Assembly (NCBI RefSeq): GCF_037914945.1
Contig: NZ_CP149787.1
Span: forward strand, 2,728,001 to 2,792,000
Direction: 5' to 3'
Source of the DNA: Haloterrigena sp. KLK7
GTDB taxonomy: Archaea; Halobacteriota; Halobacteria; Halobacteriales; Natrialbaceae
Length of the DNA: 64,000 nt
Position numbers and translations under genes: made by a program. The notes under the pieces are model-generated. The model was not told the DNA's origin and did not search any database. It worked only from the letters and a program-made list of their open reading frames with translations. Below, piece by piece: positions 52,935 to 63,442 of the stretch (position 1 is the first letter of the stretch; each line of letters starts with the position of its first letter).

Positions 52935-54136
52935 CGCGCATCACGGACGTACGGCTGCGTCGGATCCTCGACTCTCGAGGCAATCCGACCGTCGAGGCCG
53001 ACGTGATGACCGAAAGCGGTGGCTTCGGCCGCGCCGCGGCACCGAGCGGTGCCAGCACGGGCGAGTACGAGGCCGTCGAGCGACCGCCGAGCGAGGCGAT
53101 CGCCGCGGCCCGCGAGGACGCCGTCCCGCGGCTCGTCGGCGAAGCCTACGCGGGGAATCAGCGCGAGGTCGACGCCATTCTCCACGCCGCCGACGGGACC
53201 GACGACTTCTCGGAAATCGGTGCTAACAGCGCGGTCGCCATCTCGATGGCCGCCGCGAAGGCCGGTGCCGACGTGCTCGGCGCGCCGCTGTTCCAGCATC
53301 TCGGTGGCGCGTTCCGCGGCGAGAACTTCCCGATCCCGCTCGGTAACGTCGTCGGCGGCGGCGAACACGCCGCCGACGCGACCGACATTCAGGAGTTCCT
53401 CGTCGCGCCCGTCGGCGCACCCAGCGTCGAGGACGCCGTCTTCGCCAACGCCACCGTCCACGGCACCGTCGCCGACCTGCTCGAGGAACGCGACGTTCCC
53501 TGCGGCAAGGGCGACGAGGGCGCGTGGGCGCCGTCGATCGACGACAGCGAGGCCTTCGAGATCGTCGACGAAGCGGTCTCGATCGTCCAGGACGAGGTCG
53601 GCTTCAACATCGGCTTCGGACTGGACGTCGCCGGCGCGGAGCTGTACGACAGCGAGACCGGCACCTACGAGTACAGCGACCGGAGTCGCGACACCGCCGA
53701 ACAGATCGAGTACATCGCCGACCTCGTCCGCGAGTACGATCTGGTCTACGTCGAGGACCCCCTCGACGAGGACGACTACGACGCCTTCGCCGACCTCACC
53801 GACGAGGTCGGCGATCAGACGCTGATCTGTGGCGACGATCTGTTCGTCACGAACACGGATCGGCTCGTCGAGGGCATCGACCGCGGTGCGGCCAACAGCA
53901 TCCTGATCAAACCGAACCAGATCGGGACGCTGACCGACGCCTTCGACGCGATCGAACTCGCGGCCCAGAACGGCTACGACCCGGTCATCTCCCACCGCTC
54001 GGGCGAGACCGAGGACACGACGATCGCACACCTCGCCGTCGCGACGGACGCCCCCTTCATCAAGACGGGCGCCGTCGGTGGCGAGCGAACCGCCAAACTC
54101 AACGAGCTCATCAGAATCGCAGACGACGCGACATGA
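52931..54136 (+). CDS. eno: Enolase
   Basis: Interconverts 2-phosphoglycerate and phosphoenolpyruvate in glycolysis/gluconeogenesis. The 401-residue protein shows [35 protein letters not shown]-type loop ([17 protein letters not shown]), metal Asp/Glu in [19 protein letters not shown] and [16 protein letters not shown], and Lys-containing [20 protein letters not shown] with the His in [13 protein letters not shown]. Placement inside the ribosomal cluster between rpoK and uS2 is the normal archaeal arrangement; both junctions are ATGA overlaps. Confidence 0.96.
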   Translation: MTRITDVRLRRILDSRGNPTVEADVMTESGGFGRAAAPSGASTGEYEAVERPPSEAIAAAREDAVPRLVGEAYAGNQREVDAILHAADGTDDFSEIGANSAVAISMAAAKAGADVLGAPLFQHLGGAFRGENFPIPLGNVVGGGEHAADATDIQEFLVAPVGAPSVEDAVFANATVHGTVADLLEERDVPCGKGDEGAWAPSIDDSEAFEIVDEAVSIVQDEVGFNIGFGLDVAGAELYDSETGTYEYSDRSRDTAEQIEYIADLVREYDLVYVEDPLDEDDYDAFADLTDEVGDQTLICGDDLFVTNTDRLVEGIDRGAANSILIKPNQIGTLTDAFDAIELAAQNGYDPVISHRSGETEDTTIAHLAVATDAPFIKTGAVGGERTAKLNELIRIADDAT

Positions 54137-54942
54137 CAGACAACGACGCAACCCAAGAAGGGCTCGACGCCGCCGAGGAGGAAATCGACGAGGAGCCGGC
54201 CGAGGGGCCGGGTCCCGCCGCCGAGGAGGACGTCGAGCCAGTAGACGAACAGCCCGCCGACGCCGAGGCCGCGGAGGCCGACGCCGACGCCGAACCAGCA
54301 GCCGAGGAGGAGCCCGAAGACGCCGGTCCCTCCCTCGACGACGACGTCATGAGCGACGAGGAGGCCGACCTCCTCATCCCCGTCGAGGACTACCTGGGCG
54401 CCGGTGTCCACATCGGGACCCAGCAGAAGACCTCGGACATGGAGCGGTTCATCCACCGCGTCCGGACCGACGGGCTCTACGTGCTGGACGTCTCGAAGAC
54501 CGACGGCCGCATCCGCACGGCCGCGGACTTCCTCGCGAACTACGACCCAGAGCAGATCCTGGTCACCTCGAGTCGCCAGTACGGTCGGTTCCCGGCGGAG
54601 AAGTTCGCCGAGGCCGTGGGCGCTCGCGCCCGCACCGGCCGCTTCATCCCGGGCACGCTGACCAACCCCAAGTACGACGGCTACATCGAGCCGGACGTGC
54701 TGGTCGTCACCGACCCGATCGGCGACGCCCAGGCCGTCAAGGAAGCGATCACGGTCGGCATCCCGGTCATCGCGATGTGTGACTCGAACAACCAGGTCAG
54801 CAACGTCGACCTGGTCGTCCCGACGAACAACAAGGGTCGCAAGGCCCTCTCGGTCGTCTACTGGCTGCTCGCCAACGAGGTCCTCGATCGACGCGGCGCC
54901 GAGCCGTCCTACTCGCTCGACGACTTCGAGAGCGGCGTCTAA
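54133..54942 (+). CDS. rps2: Ribosomal protein uS2
   Basis: Late-assembling small-subunit protein. 269 residues, of which the first 75 are a very acidic extension ([20 protein letters not shown]) common in haloarchaeal S2; the core begins [20 protein letters not shown] and includes [20 protein letters not shown] and [20 protein letters not shown]. Overlaps enolase by 4 bp. Confidence 0.97.
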   Translation: MTDNDATQEGLDAAEEEIDEEPAEGPGPAAEEDVEPVDEQPADAEAAEADADAEPAAEEEPEDAGPSLDDDVMSDEEADLLIPVEDYLGAGVHIGTQQKTSDMERFIHRVRTDGLYVLDVSKTDGRIRTAADFLANYDPEQILVTSSRQYGRFPAEKFAEAVGARARTGRFIPGTLTNPKYDGYIEPDVLVVTDPIGDAQAVKEAITVGIPVIAMCDSNNQVSNVDLVVPTNNKGRKALSVVYWLLANEVLDRRGAEPSYSLDDFESGV

Positions 54943-55111
54943 TCCGTTCGAACCGATACTGATCGTTTTCAATATTGCGGGCGTCTCGCCGAGCGGCCGC
55001 GCCGTTCGTCCGGCGCGTATTCGAACGTCGTGCTCGAGTTCGTCCACGAGCACCGTCGAGTCCGAGCCGACGAGCAAAGGAGTTACGTAACCGCTCGCGC
55101 AACGAACGAGC

Positions 55112-55234
55112 ATGCTCGATTCGATGTTTCACTTCGAGGAGGACGTCATCCCGCTGCCGGTCATGCTGGCCGCGGCGGCACTGATCGCGATTTTCGCCGT
55201 CGGCATTCCGTACCGCGTTTTCGTCGGTTTCTGA
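55112..55234 (+). CDS. Small membrane protein, 40 residues
   Basis: ATG at 55112 to TGA at 55234 encodes MLDSMFHFEEDVIPLPVMLA and then AAALIAIFAVGIPYRVFVGF: a short acidic head and one clear membrane helix of about 20 residues. Codon usage fits the host. It lies 170 bp after uS2 on the same strand and could start at the internal Met (MFHFEED). Function unknown; tiny membrane proteins of this shape often modulate larger complexes. Confidence 0.5.
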   Translation: MLDSMFHFEEDVIPLPVMLAAAALIAIFAVGIPYRVFVGF

Positions 55235-55295
55235 GCCGATCGGAACGGCCGAGCGATTCGGCTCGGAGGGGACGTCTGACGTCGCCCGCTCTTCG

Positions 55296-56246
55296 TTACG
55301 CTACGGTTTCGAGGCAGCGATCGTAAACGGCGCGCAAGCGGGCCCCCATCTCGTCGACGGTGTACCCGGAGACGTGCGCTCGCCCGTCCGATCGGCGATC
55401 GCCCGCGAGGACGTCGGCCAGTCGCGGCCGGAGCGCGTCGTCGTCGGCGGCCACGTGGGAGTCGGAGATGGGCTCGAGCACCTCGCGGGCGAAGCCGACG
55501 TCGCGCGAGACGACCGGGACGTTACAGGCCGCGGCCTCCTTGATCGTCATCGGCCCGCTCTCGTAGCGCGAGGTGATCAGGACGGCGTCGGCGGCGTTCA
55601 GGTAGTACGGTACCTCCTCGTAGGGCTGGTTGGCGACGGTCCGCAACTGTACGTCGTCGGGGAGTCCGTCCACGACCCGTTCGGCCAGCGGATAGTTCTT
55701 CTCCTCGCGCGAGGGGGCGTAGGGGAAGAGGACGATCCGATCGTCGGTCTCCCAGCCGACGCGCTCGCGCGCTTCGTCGCGGGGGATGGGGCGGAACTGC
55801 TCGGTATCGACCGGGAAGGGGACGACGTGACAGGGTCGATCGACGCGATCGGCCATCGCGTTCGAGGGAACGACGACGTGATCGGCGCGCGCGGTGAACT
55901 GCCTGATGACGTCGGCGAAGGGGTTGTCGAGATACTCGCCGCCCCAGAGCGTACAGACGACCGGGAGGTCGGTCCGCGGCAGCGCCGACGCCGCGACGGC
56001 GAACGGAAACGTGAGTCCGTAGTTGGCGTGGACGAGATCGTAGTCGTCGCGCGCCGCTCGGAGCACCTGCGGGAGGTAACGGGCGTAATCGAGCGGCGTC
56101 CGCCGCTCGACGTCGTCCTCGCGGGCCCGGTGCTCGCTGGGGACCGGCAGCGTCGTCACCTCGACGCCGGCGCGCTCGAGGGCCGTCATCTGGCTTTGAT
56201 AGAAGCTGCGCCAGTCTGTGGTAGTGAGACTCAGGACGCGGATCAT
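55296..56246 (-). CDS. Glycosyltransferase, GT4 family
   Basis: 316-residue GT-B enzyme. N-terminal domain (MIRVLSLTTTDWRSFYQSQM, DYDLVHANYGLTFPFAVAAS) and C-terminal sugar-nucleotide domain (RIVLFPYAPSREEKNYPLAE, DAVLITSRYESGPMTIKEAA with the EX7E-type pair) are present. Likely adds a sugar to a lipid- or polymer-linked glycan on the cytosolic side; donor unknown. It follows a DUF354 gene by 7 bp on the minus strand, and the pair is inserted in the conserved cluster between uS2 and the isoprenoid genes. The ATG at 56246 is chosen. Confidence 0.87.
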   Translation of the reverse strand: MIRVLSLTTTDWRSFYQSQMTALERAGVEVTTLPVPSEHRAREDDVERRTPLDYARYLPQVLRAARDDYDLVHANYGLTFPFAVAASALPRTDLPVVCTLWGGEYLDNPFADVIRQFTARADHVVVPSNAMADRVDRPCHVVPFPVDTEQFRPIPRDEARERVGWETDDRIVLFPYAPSREEKNYPLAERVVDGLPDDVQLRTVANQPYEEVPYYLNAADAVLITSRYESGPMTIKEAAACNVPVVSRDVGFAREVLEPISDSHVAADDDALRPRLADVLAGDRRSDGRAHVSGYTVDEMGARLRAVYDRCLETVA

Positions 56247-56253
56247 GGTGGCG

Positions 56254-57408
56254 TCACTGGGGGACCGGCTCGCCGTGCTCGTCCGCGTCGGACTCCGACT
56301 CGCCGCGCTCGTCCGCGTCGGGCTCCGACTCGCTCTCCGCCCGCGCGGACGCCTCCGGCGTCGGTTCGTCGATGCCCGGGAGGAGCTGGCTGAGCACGTA
56401 CTCGGTGACGTCGATCTTCTCCTCGAGCATCGCCTCGCGTCGATCCGCCCAGGTCTCGTCGGCGATCGGATCGGTGACGATCCGCTCGAGGGTATCGACT
56501 GCGTCGCTCTCGCGGCTCGTGTGGAACGACCGGACGAGACCGTAGGCCTCGAGCTCATCGAACTTACCCATGTCGTCCGCGCCCGCGAACGGACTGATCC
56601 GAACGGTCGGCGTGCCGAGGAGGCCGGCCTCGAGGGTGGTCGTCGCGACCTCGCCGACGACGACGTCGGCGAACGCGAGCAGGTGGTGAAACGCCGCCGG
56701 CGGCACGGGAAGCGGTTCGGTGCCCTCCGGCAGCGAGCCGTCGCCCTCGTCGGAGACGAACACTCGTCCGTCATCGGCGAGGACGTCGACGATCCGGCGA
56801 CGCGCCGAGGGAGAGATTCCCTCCTTCCCGACGTCGTGGTTGCCGTTCCACGCGCCGAACCGGATGACGGCGTACTGCTCGTCAGGGTCGACGTCGTTGC
56901 GTCGCAGGATCGACGGGTCCGGCTCGAACCGATCCGGATGGAGGTACGCGAGTTCGTGGTAGCCGGGATAGGTGACGTGACCGTCGCCGTAGCCCTCGCG
57001 GAAGTTGTCCGGCGTGTAGAGCACGTCCGCGAACGGGAGGGTGAGTCGGTTGCCGCCGTTGATCGCCGTCTCGGTGTCGATGTAGACGTGGCTCTCCGCG
57101 CCGACCAGTTTGGCGACGTGCGTCGCGGCGATCCCGTGGCTCGAGACGATGTAGTCCGGATCGATCGCCCGCGCCCGGCGGAGGAGCCGGTACTCGTAGC
57201 GCAACTGCGTCAGCCCCAGTCCGAGCCAGCCGTCGGGTTCCCCACAGAGCAGTTCGTGATCGATGTCGTAGGCGTCGAGGAGTTCCCCCGTAACCCCCTT
57301 CTCGCGGCCGAACACGTGGACGTCGTGACCCGCGATCTCGAGGTCGCGGACGACGTGCTTGAAGAGGTGGACGTTCGCCGCGTGCTGGATGGTAATAATG
57401 ATATCCAT
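56254..57408 (-). CDS. DUF354 family glycosyltransferase-like protein
   Basis: 384-residue GT-B-like protein of the DUF354 family: MDIIITIQHAANVHLFKHVV, YIVSSHGIAATHVAKLVGAE and AFADVVVGEVATTTLEAGLL-type block near 280 (FADVVVGEVATTTLEAGLLG) resemble UDP-sugar-dependent epimerases/glycosyltransferases. Members occur in archaeal surface-glycan clusters. The C-terminal 40 residues are an acidic repeat (ESEPDADERGESESDADE) encoded by 27-bp tandem units. First gene of a two-gene operon with the GT4 enzyme. Confidence 0.8.
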   Translation of the reverse strand: MDIIITIQHAANVHLFKHVVRDLEIAGHDVHVFGREKGVTGELLDAYDIDHELLCGEPDGWLGLGLTQLRYEYRLLRRARAIDPDYIVSSHGIAATHVAKLVGAESHVYIDTETAINGGNRLTLPFADVLYTPDNFREGYGDGHVTYPGYHELAYLHPDRFEPDPSILRRNDVDPDEQYAVIRFGAWNGNHDVGKEGISPSARRRIVDVLADDGRVFVSDEGDGSLPEGTEPLPVPPAAFHHLLAFADVVVGEVATTTLEAGLLGTPTVRISPFAGADDMGKFDELEAYGLVRSFHTSRESDAVDTLERIVTDPIADETWADRREAMLEEKIDVTEYVLSQLLPGIDEPTPEASARAESESEPDADERGESESDADEHGEPVPQ

Positions 57409-57423
57409 CTGTCTTGTAATCGA

Positions 57424-57745
57424 GGCGACTCACGTCGGGTGTATTATTACAAATCTCTTAGCGGAGAATTACACGCCTCTTAGCGGAGAGATATTCTCGT
57501 CTCGGGATTTCACCGGCGAAACGGTCGCTCGCGAGCGGACCGGTGACATCGTAGCAGTTGCACGAATAACATGTGATCCGATACGGCGTCGCGATCGCGA
57601 CGACTCGCGTCGAGCGCATTATTACACTCTCCTTAGCGAGGTGATATTCTCGCCCCGGGTTTCACCGGCGAAACAGTCTCTCGCGAGTGAAATGATGCTC
57701 TCGAAACAGTTTCACGCGTAACAAGTGTCCCGATACGGCATCGAG
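57424..57745. repeat. Imperfect tandem duplication upstream of the DUF354 gene
   Basis: Unit A (about 57424-57590) and unit B (about 57601-57745) share GGCGACTCACGTCGGGTGTA/GCGACTCGCGTCGAGCGCA, ATTATTAC, GATATTCTCG, TTTCACCGGCGAAAC and ATCCGATACGGCGTCG/TCCCGATACGGCATCG. Unit A contains CTCTTAGCGGAGA twice (57455-57467 and 57477-57489, 22 bp apart); B has a CTCCTTAGCGAGG relative. There is no coding frame, so this 413-bp stretch is regulatory or RNA-coding; see findings. Confidence 0.7.
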
Positions 57746-57821
57746 AGGGCGGTATCGGCCGGAATTCGATCGCGGTCTCGCGGTCGGCTCCCGACCGGCC
57801 GCGGCGTCGGTTACCGCGCCG

Positions 57822-58745
57822 TCAGGCCGACGCCTCCTCCAGCAGGTCGCCGACCAGTTCGGCCGCGTCGACGGCCGTCGGACCGAAGAGGTAGGTGATC
57901 GGTTCGATACCGAACGCGCCGCGGTGGTAGGCGACTCGCGGAACGCTCCCGCGGTCGGCGAACCGGTCGCGGAGGTGTTCGCCCCGGTCCTCGTAGTCGG
58001 CGTCGAACTCGAGGGGCTCGAACCCGAGCGCGCGAGCGGCCTCGAGGAGGGCGTCGTCGGTCGCGACGTTGACCGCGCCGCGGACCTCGGGATCGATCTC
58101 GCGGGCGGCGAGGACGGCCGTGGCGACGTGTTTAGAGGCGCCGAACTCCGGGTTGGCGGGGATCTCGATCCGGCGACCGATCTCGTAGATCCGGCCGGGA
58201 ACCGCAGCGACGTCGGTCTCGTCGCGCGCGTCGGGCAGGGCCATTCCGACGTTAGTGCCGACGTTCGGGACGGCCGCGGCCATCTCCGGAATCGAGGCGA
58301 GGGTGCGAGCGGCCGTCCTGACGTTCGCGAGGACGTCGCGTTCGGCGCGGACCTCGGGATCGAGGCCGCGGACACACAGGTCACAGCCCAGTCCCCGCAG
58401 CGCGGGCATCTCCTCCTCGTGGAGCTCGCAGATCGGCCCGCGGTCCTCTAAGTCGCGGATCAACGCCAGGAGTTCCGCCAGCGCGTCGTAGCCGTCCATC
58501 TCGTCGCCGGCGAGGCCGTCGGCGATGCGGTCGACGGTGGCGACGGTCTCGGGGTGGTCGCGAAAGCGGTCGTCGCCGCCGCTCTCGCCGCTGACGTACT
58601 TGCTGACGGCGGCCTGCGTCACGCCGAGCTCGTCTGCGATCTCCTGTTGGGTCATACCGCGGTCGGCCAGGCGCGTCGCCAGCATCGCCCGCACCGTGGG
58701 AAGAAAGCGATCGACGACGAGTTCGCTCGGCAGTACCAGTGCCAT
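57822..58745 (-). CDS. thiR: HTH-ThiN protein (thiamine-responsive regulator candidate)
   Basis: 307-residue protein with an N-terminal HTH (about 25-55, MTQQEIADELGVTQAAVSKY) joined to a ThiN-type thiamine-phosphate-synthase domain (about 130-300; VPNVGTNVGMALPDARDETD, GRIYEIGRRIEIPANPEFGA). Stand-alone HTH-ThiN proteins are proposed as thiamine-phosphate-sensing repressors (ThiR) in archaea; gene neighbours here give no thiamine link. A Cys-rich segment (GCDLCVRG) lies between the two domains. The ATG at 58745 is preferred over a longer frame overlapping the mevalonate kinase gene. Confidence 0.8.
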   Translation of the reverse strand: MALVLPSELVVDRFLPTVRAMLATRLADRGMTQQEIADELGVTQAAVSKYVSGESGGDDRFRDHPETVATVDRIADGLAGDEMDGYDALAELLALIRDLEDRGPICELHEEEMPALRGLGCDLCVRGLDPEVRAERDVLANVRTAARTLASIPEMAAAVPNVGTNVGMALPDARDETDVAAVPGRIYEIGRRIEIPANPEFGASKHVATAVLAAREIDPEVRGAVNVATDDALLEAARALGFEPLEFDADYEDRGEHLRDRFADRGSVPRVAYHRGAFGIEPITYLFGPTAVDAAELVGDLLEEASA

Positions 58746-58891
58746 CGCATCGGCGTTGGGTCGACGGGAGTATAAGTCCCCACTCCTCGAGCGTTCGGCT
58801 CCCGCTTGCGCCGCGGCCGAACACGAACGATCGGGTGAGCGGGAGCCTCCGGTGGTTCGAGAACAGGAGGTCCCTCTCCCGAGAAAGATAG

Positions 58892-58899
58892 CTATTAAC
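58892..58899 (+). promoter_or_regulatory. TATA box of the mevalonate kinase operon
   Basis: CTATTAAC within GATAGCTATTAACC lies 24-31 bp before the ATG at 58923. Confidence 0.5.
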
Positions 58900-58922
58900 C
58901 GTCGTCGAACGAACGGCGGGCT

Positions 58923-59909
58923 ATGGCAGTCTCGAGCGCTCCCGGGAAGGTGTACTTGTTCGGGGAGCACGCAGTGGTCTACGGCGAGCCCGCGGTGCCG
59001 TGTGCGATCGAGTTGCGGGCGCGGGTCGGCGTCGAGCGACGGGCGGACAGCAAACTCAGGATCCACGCCGAGGACCTCAGTCTGGACGGCTTCACCGTCG
59101 AGTACGCCGGCGAGGCCGAGGGGCGACCCGACGTCGACGTCTCGGAGTCGCTGCTCAACGCCGCGATGGGGTACGTCGACAGCGCGATCGAGCAGGTCAG
59201 GGACGTCACGGGCGCCGAGGACGTCGGCTTCGACGTCACCATCGAGAGCGACATCCCGCTGGGCGCGGGACTGGGCTCCTCGGCGGCGGTCGCCGTCGCC
59301 GCCATCGACGCCGGCACTCGCGAACTCGGCACGACCCTCGAGATCGACGAACTGGCCGAACGCGCCTACCGAACGGAACACGAGGTCCAGGGGGGGCAGG
59401 CCTCCCGTGCCGACACGTTCTGCTCGGCCACGGGCGGGGCCGTCCGCGTCGAGGGCGACGACTGTCGCTCGCTCGAGGCGCCGGAGCTCCCGATCGTGAT
59501 CGGCTTCGACGGCGGCGCGGGCGACACGGGCGAACTCGTCGCCGGCGTCCGCGACCTCCGCGAGGAGTACGACTTCGCGGCCGACACGGTCGAAGCCATC
59601 GGCGACGTCGTCCGGCGCGGCGAGGAAGCCCTCGCCGCGGGCGATATCGAGGAGGTCGGCCGCCTGATGGACTTCAACCACGGTCTCCTCTCGGCGCTCG
59701 GGGTCTCCTCCCGGACGCTCGACTCGATGGTCTGGGCGGCCCGCGACGCCGGTGCCCTGGGCGCGAAGCTGACGGGCGCCGGCGGCGGCGGCTGTATCGT
59801 CGGCCTCGACGACAGCGACGAGACCGAGACGGCGCTGTCGTACACGCCCGGCTGCGAGGACGCGTTCCGCGCCGAACTCGCCGAGACGGGGGTGCAGCGA
59901 CTCGAATGA
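58923..59909 (+). CDS. mvk: Mevalonate kinase
   Basis: Phosphorylates mevalonate for isoprenoid lipid synthesis. The 328-residue GHMP kinase shows the start motif SAPGKVYLFGEHAVVYGEPA, the ATP loop IPLGAGLGSSAAVAVAAID, the block EVQGGQASRADTFCSATGGA with the catalytic Asp region and the C-terminal KLTGAGGGGCIVGLD. Archaea complete the pathway through phosphomevalonate decarboxylase and isopentenyl phosphate kinase; the latter gene follows immediately with an ATGA overlap. Confidence 0.96.
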   Translation: MAVSSAPGKVYLFGEHAVVYGEPAVPCAIELRARVGVERRADSKLRIHAEDLSLDGFTVEYAGEAEGRPDVDVSESLLNAAMGYVDSAIEQVRDVTGAEDVGFDVTIESDIPLGAGLGSSAAVAVAAIDAGTRELGTTLEIDELAERAYRTEHEVQGGQASRADTFCSATGGAVRVEGDDCRSLEAPELPIVIGFDGGAGDTGELVAGVRDLREEYDFAADTVEAIGDVVRRGEEALAAGDIEEVGRLMDFNHGLLSALGVSSRTLDSMVWAARDAGALGAKLTGAGGGGCIVGLDDSDETETALSYTPGCEDAFRAELAETGVQRLE

Positions 59910-60658
59910 TCGTCCTGAAGCTCGGCGGCAGCGTCATCACGGACAAGGAGCGCCCCGAGACCCTCGACGGCGAAGCCCTCGAGCGGGCCGCCGACGCGGT
60001 CGCGGCGGCGCTCGACGGCGGCGTCGACGACCTCGTGATCGTCCATGGCGGCGGCAGTTTCGGCCACCACAACGCCAGCGAGCACGGCGTCACCACGACC
60101 GAGGGAACCCGCGACGCCGGTGCCGCGCTCGAGATTCACGGGGCGATGAAGGCCCTGAACCAGTTCGTGCTGCGCCGGCTGCTCGAGCGCGACGTCGAGG
60201 CGGTGCCGGTCCACCCGTTCTCGGCCGCCCACCGGGACGCGGCGGGCGACCTCGAGTTGCCGACCGGACAGGTGGCGACGCTGCTCGGAGAGGGGTTCGT
60301 CCCCGTCCTCCACGGCGATATGGTCGCCCACGCGGGCTCGGGCGCGACCGTCGTCAGCGGCGACGAACTCGTGGCGGCACTGGCCCGCGACCTCGAGGCC
60401 GACCGGATCGGTCTCTGTTCGACGGTGCCGGGCGTGCTGGACGACGACGATGCGGTCATCGACCGGATCGCGGCCTACGAGGACGTCGCCGGCGTGCTGG
60501 GCGAGAGCGCGGCGACCGACGTCACCGGCGGCATGGCCGCGAAGGTGCGGGCGCTGCTCGCGCTCGAGGCCGAGGCCTCGGTCTTCGGTCTCGCGGAACT
60601 GGACGCGTTCCTCCGGGGCGAGTCCGCGGGGACGACGATCGAATCGTCGGAGTCGTAG
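59906..60658 (+). CDS. ipk: Isopentenyl phosphate kinase
   Basis: Makes isopentenyl diphosphate from isopentenyl phosphate in the modified archaeal mevalonate route. The 250-residue amino-acid-kinase-fold protein has KLGGSVITDKERPETLDG, the catalytic His in VHGGGSFGHHNASEHGVTTT and the nucleotide site DVTGGMAAKVRALLALEAEA. Length matches the family. It is coupled to mvk and lies 257 bp before an SDR gene. Confidence 0.95.
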   Translation: MIVLKLGGSVITDKERPETLDGEALERAADAVAAALDGGVDDLVIVHGGGSFGHHNASEHGVTTTEGTRDAGAALEIHGAMKALNQFVLRRLLERDVEAVPVHPFSAAHRDAAGDLELPTGQVATLLGEGFVPVLHGDMVAHAGSGATVVSGDELVAALARDLEADRIGLCSTVPGVLDDDDAVIDRIAAYEDVAGVLGESAATDVTGGMAAKVRALLALEAEASVFGLAELDAFLRGESAGTTIESSES

Positions 60659-60915
60659 TCGACTCCGGCGGTTTTGATCGGGGTATTCCCGGTTCGTGTC
60701 GCTCACGGTCGCTTCCCGGTTCGAGCGGAACTAGTTGTCAGCGTCAGTATTTCATACTGTACTGCCATCCGCCAGTATCGATTCAATACGCGTTTAATAG
60801 CGATTTTCCAAAACTCGTATTTTCAGCGATGGGACCGTACACCGGTTTCGAATCGTTCAGATGGGGGAACACGTGGGCCGGACCGTTTTTGTAACTCTTC
60901 GTATCATGTTCACGT

Positions 60916-61671
<756 letters not shown>

Positions 61672-61904
61672 GGGCGGACGCGTCGCGTCCGAAAGGGATC
61701 CTCGACGGGCCGCCCCGTCGGATCGGGTCCGGTCCGGAGCGGCAGACGCGAAACCGGCCGGACGGTGAGAACGGACGACCGGTTCGTGCGCTTGGAAACG
61801 GCTCTCGCGACGGTTCTCGTCTCGGGTTCGCCGTTCGCGGAGAGCGGTGCTCGAGCGGACACCCAACCCACTGCGTTTTTAACACCCCGGCGTGTAGTGG
61901 CCAG

Positions 61905-62030
61905 TAGCGAAACCCGCGGGCAAGTGCGCTCGGGGTCGACGGTGTGACACCGTCGACCGATCGGAGGCGATTGCCTCCCCGTGCGCATAGCGGGATGGCC
62001 GACGCGCTGTAAGACGCCGGGGCCGCACAA
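61905..62030 (+). ncRNA. Candidate structured RNA upstream of RNase J
   Basis: A TATA-like TTTTTAAC block (61875-61883) is followed by sequence that folds strongly: a CCCGC/GCGGG helix (61913-61917 with 61990-61994), a GTGCGC/GTGCGC helix with two G-U pairs (61924-61929 with 61981-61986), an 11-bp hairpin (61934-61944 with 61948-61958), a 6-bp hairpin (61963-61968 with 61973-61978) and a further GC-rich stem (GCGG 61990-61993 with CCGC 62023-62026) followed by ACA (62027-62029). The ACA ending is reminiscent of an H/ACA guide RNA but the three-way junction is not canonical. It might equally be a 5' leader of the RNase J gene. The gap 61672-61900 shows nothing else. Confidence 0.4.
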
Positions 62031-62088
62031 CCGGGAGTCCGCGGACCGTTTCGATGAGAGTCAATCGCGGCTTTCAGTACAACGAACT

Positions 62089-63441
62089 ATGGAAATCGAA
62101 ATCGCAACAATCGGCGGCTACGAAGAAGTCGGACGGCAGATGACTGCCGTTCGCGCCGGAGACGACGTCGTCATCTTCGACATGGGTCTGAACCTCTCGC
62201 AGGTCCTGATCCACGACAACGTCGAAACCGAGCGGATGCACAGCTTAGATCTGATCGACATGGGCGCTATCCCCGACGATCGGGTCATGAGCGACCTCGA
62301 GGGCGACGTGAAGGCCATCGTGCCGACCCACGGCCACCTCGACCACATCGGCGCTATCTCGAAACTCGCCCACCGGTACAACGCGCCGGTCGTCGCGACG
62401 CCGTTCACGATCGAACTCGTCAAACAGCAGATCGAGGGCGAGCAGAAGTTCGGCGTCGAGAACGACCTCGTGAAGATGGACGCCGGCGAGACGATGTCGA
62501 TCGGCGACAGCGGCAAGGTCGAACTCGAGTTCGTCAACGTCACGCACTCGATCATCGACGCGATCAACCCGGTCCTGCACACGCCCGAAGGCGCGGTCGT
62601 CTACGGGCTGGACAAGCGGATGGACCACACGCCCGTCATCGGCGACCCGATCGACATGGAGCGGTTCCGCGAGATCGGTCGCGAGGGCAACGGCGTCCTC
62701 TGTTACATCGAAGACTGTACGAACGCCAACAAGAAGGGGCGGACGCCCTCGGAGAACGTCGCCCGGGAACACCTCCGGGACGTCCTCTACAGCATGGAGG
62801 ACTACGACGGCGGCATCGTCGCCACCACCTTCTCGAGTCACATCTCGCGCGTGACGAGCCTCGTCGAGTTCGCCAAGGACATCGGCCGTCAACCCGTCCT
62901 GCTGGGTCGCTCGATGGAGAAGTACTCCGGCACGGCCGAACGGCTGGACTTCGTCGACTTCCCCGACGATCTGGGGATGTTCGGTCACCGCAAGTCCGTC
63001 GATCGGACCTTCAAGCGGATCATGAACGAGGGCAAGGAGAACTACCTGCCCGTCGTCACCGGCCACCAGGGCGAGCCCCGCGCGATGCTCACCCGAATGG
63101 CTCGCGGCGAGACCCCCTACGAACTGGACGACGGCGACAAGGTCGTCTTCTCGGCGCGAGTCATTCCGGAGCCGACCAACGAGGGCCAGCGCTACCAGGC
63201 CGAAAAGCTGCTCGGGATGCAGGGCGCCCGCGTCTACGACGACATCCACGTCTCGGGTCACCTCAACCAGGAGGGCCACTACGAGATGCTGAACGCGCTC
63301 CAGCCCCAGCACGTCATTCCCGCTCACCAGGATATGAGCGGCTACTCCAGCTACGTCAATCTCTGTGAGAGCGAGGGGTACAAACTCGGACGTGATCTCC
63401 ACGTCACGCGCAACGGGAACCTCATCCAACTCGTCGACTGA
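62089..63441 (+). CDS. rnj: Ribonuclease J (beta-CASP, 5'-3' exonuclease)
   Basis: 450-residue metallo-beta-lactamase/beta-CASP RNase. The zinc motif is [16 protein letters not shown] (about 81-86); further His/Asp ligands appear at [18 protein letters not shown] and [18 protein letters not shown]; the beta-CASP block includes [20 protein letters not shown] and [20 protein letters not shown] with the distal His. Archaeal RNase J degrades 5'-monophosphorylated RNA. It is commonly found with prenyl synthase in haloarchaea, as here. The ATG at 62089 begins the conserved [20 protein letters not shown]. Confidence 0.95.
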   Translation: MEIEIATIGGYEEVGRQMTAVRAGDDVVIFDMGLNLSQVLIHDNVETERMHSLDLIDMGAIPDDRVMSDLEGDVKAIVPTHGHLDHIGAISKLAHRYNAPVVATPFTIELVKQQIEGEQKFGVENDLVKMDAGETMSIGDSGKVELEFVNVTHSIIDAINPVLHTPEGAVVYGLDKRMDHTPVIGDPIDMERFREIGREGNGVLCYIEDCTNANKKGRTPSENVAREHLRDVLYSMEDYDGGIVATTFSSHISRVTSLVEFAKDIGRQPVLLGRSMEKYSGTAERLDFVDFPDDLGMFGHRKSVDRTFKRIMNEGKENYLPVVTGHQGEPRAMLTRMARGETPYELDDGDKVVFSARVIPEPTNEGQRYQAEKLLGMQGARVYDDIHVSGHLNQEGHYEMLNALQPQHVIPAHQDMSGYSSYVNLCESEGYKLGRDLHVTRNGNLIQLVD

Positions 63442-63442
63442 T

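Noticed and set aside
52931-54136. Frame from 52580 as the enolase start
   Set aside because: It covers rpoN and rpoK in another frame; the enolase sequence begins at the ATG that overlaps the rpoK stop.
57424-57745. CRISPR-like array
   Set aside because: Only two long, imperfect units without regular short repeats and unique spacers; no cas genes nearby.
61905-62030. RNase P RNA or SRP RNA
   Set aside because: The conserved RNase P core motifs (such as GAGGAAAGTCC) are absent and the length is too short for either.
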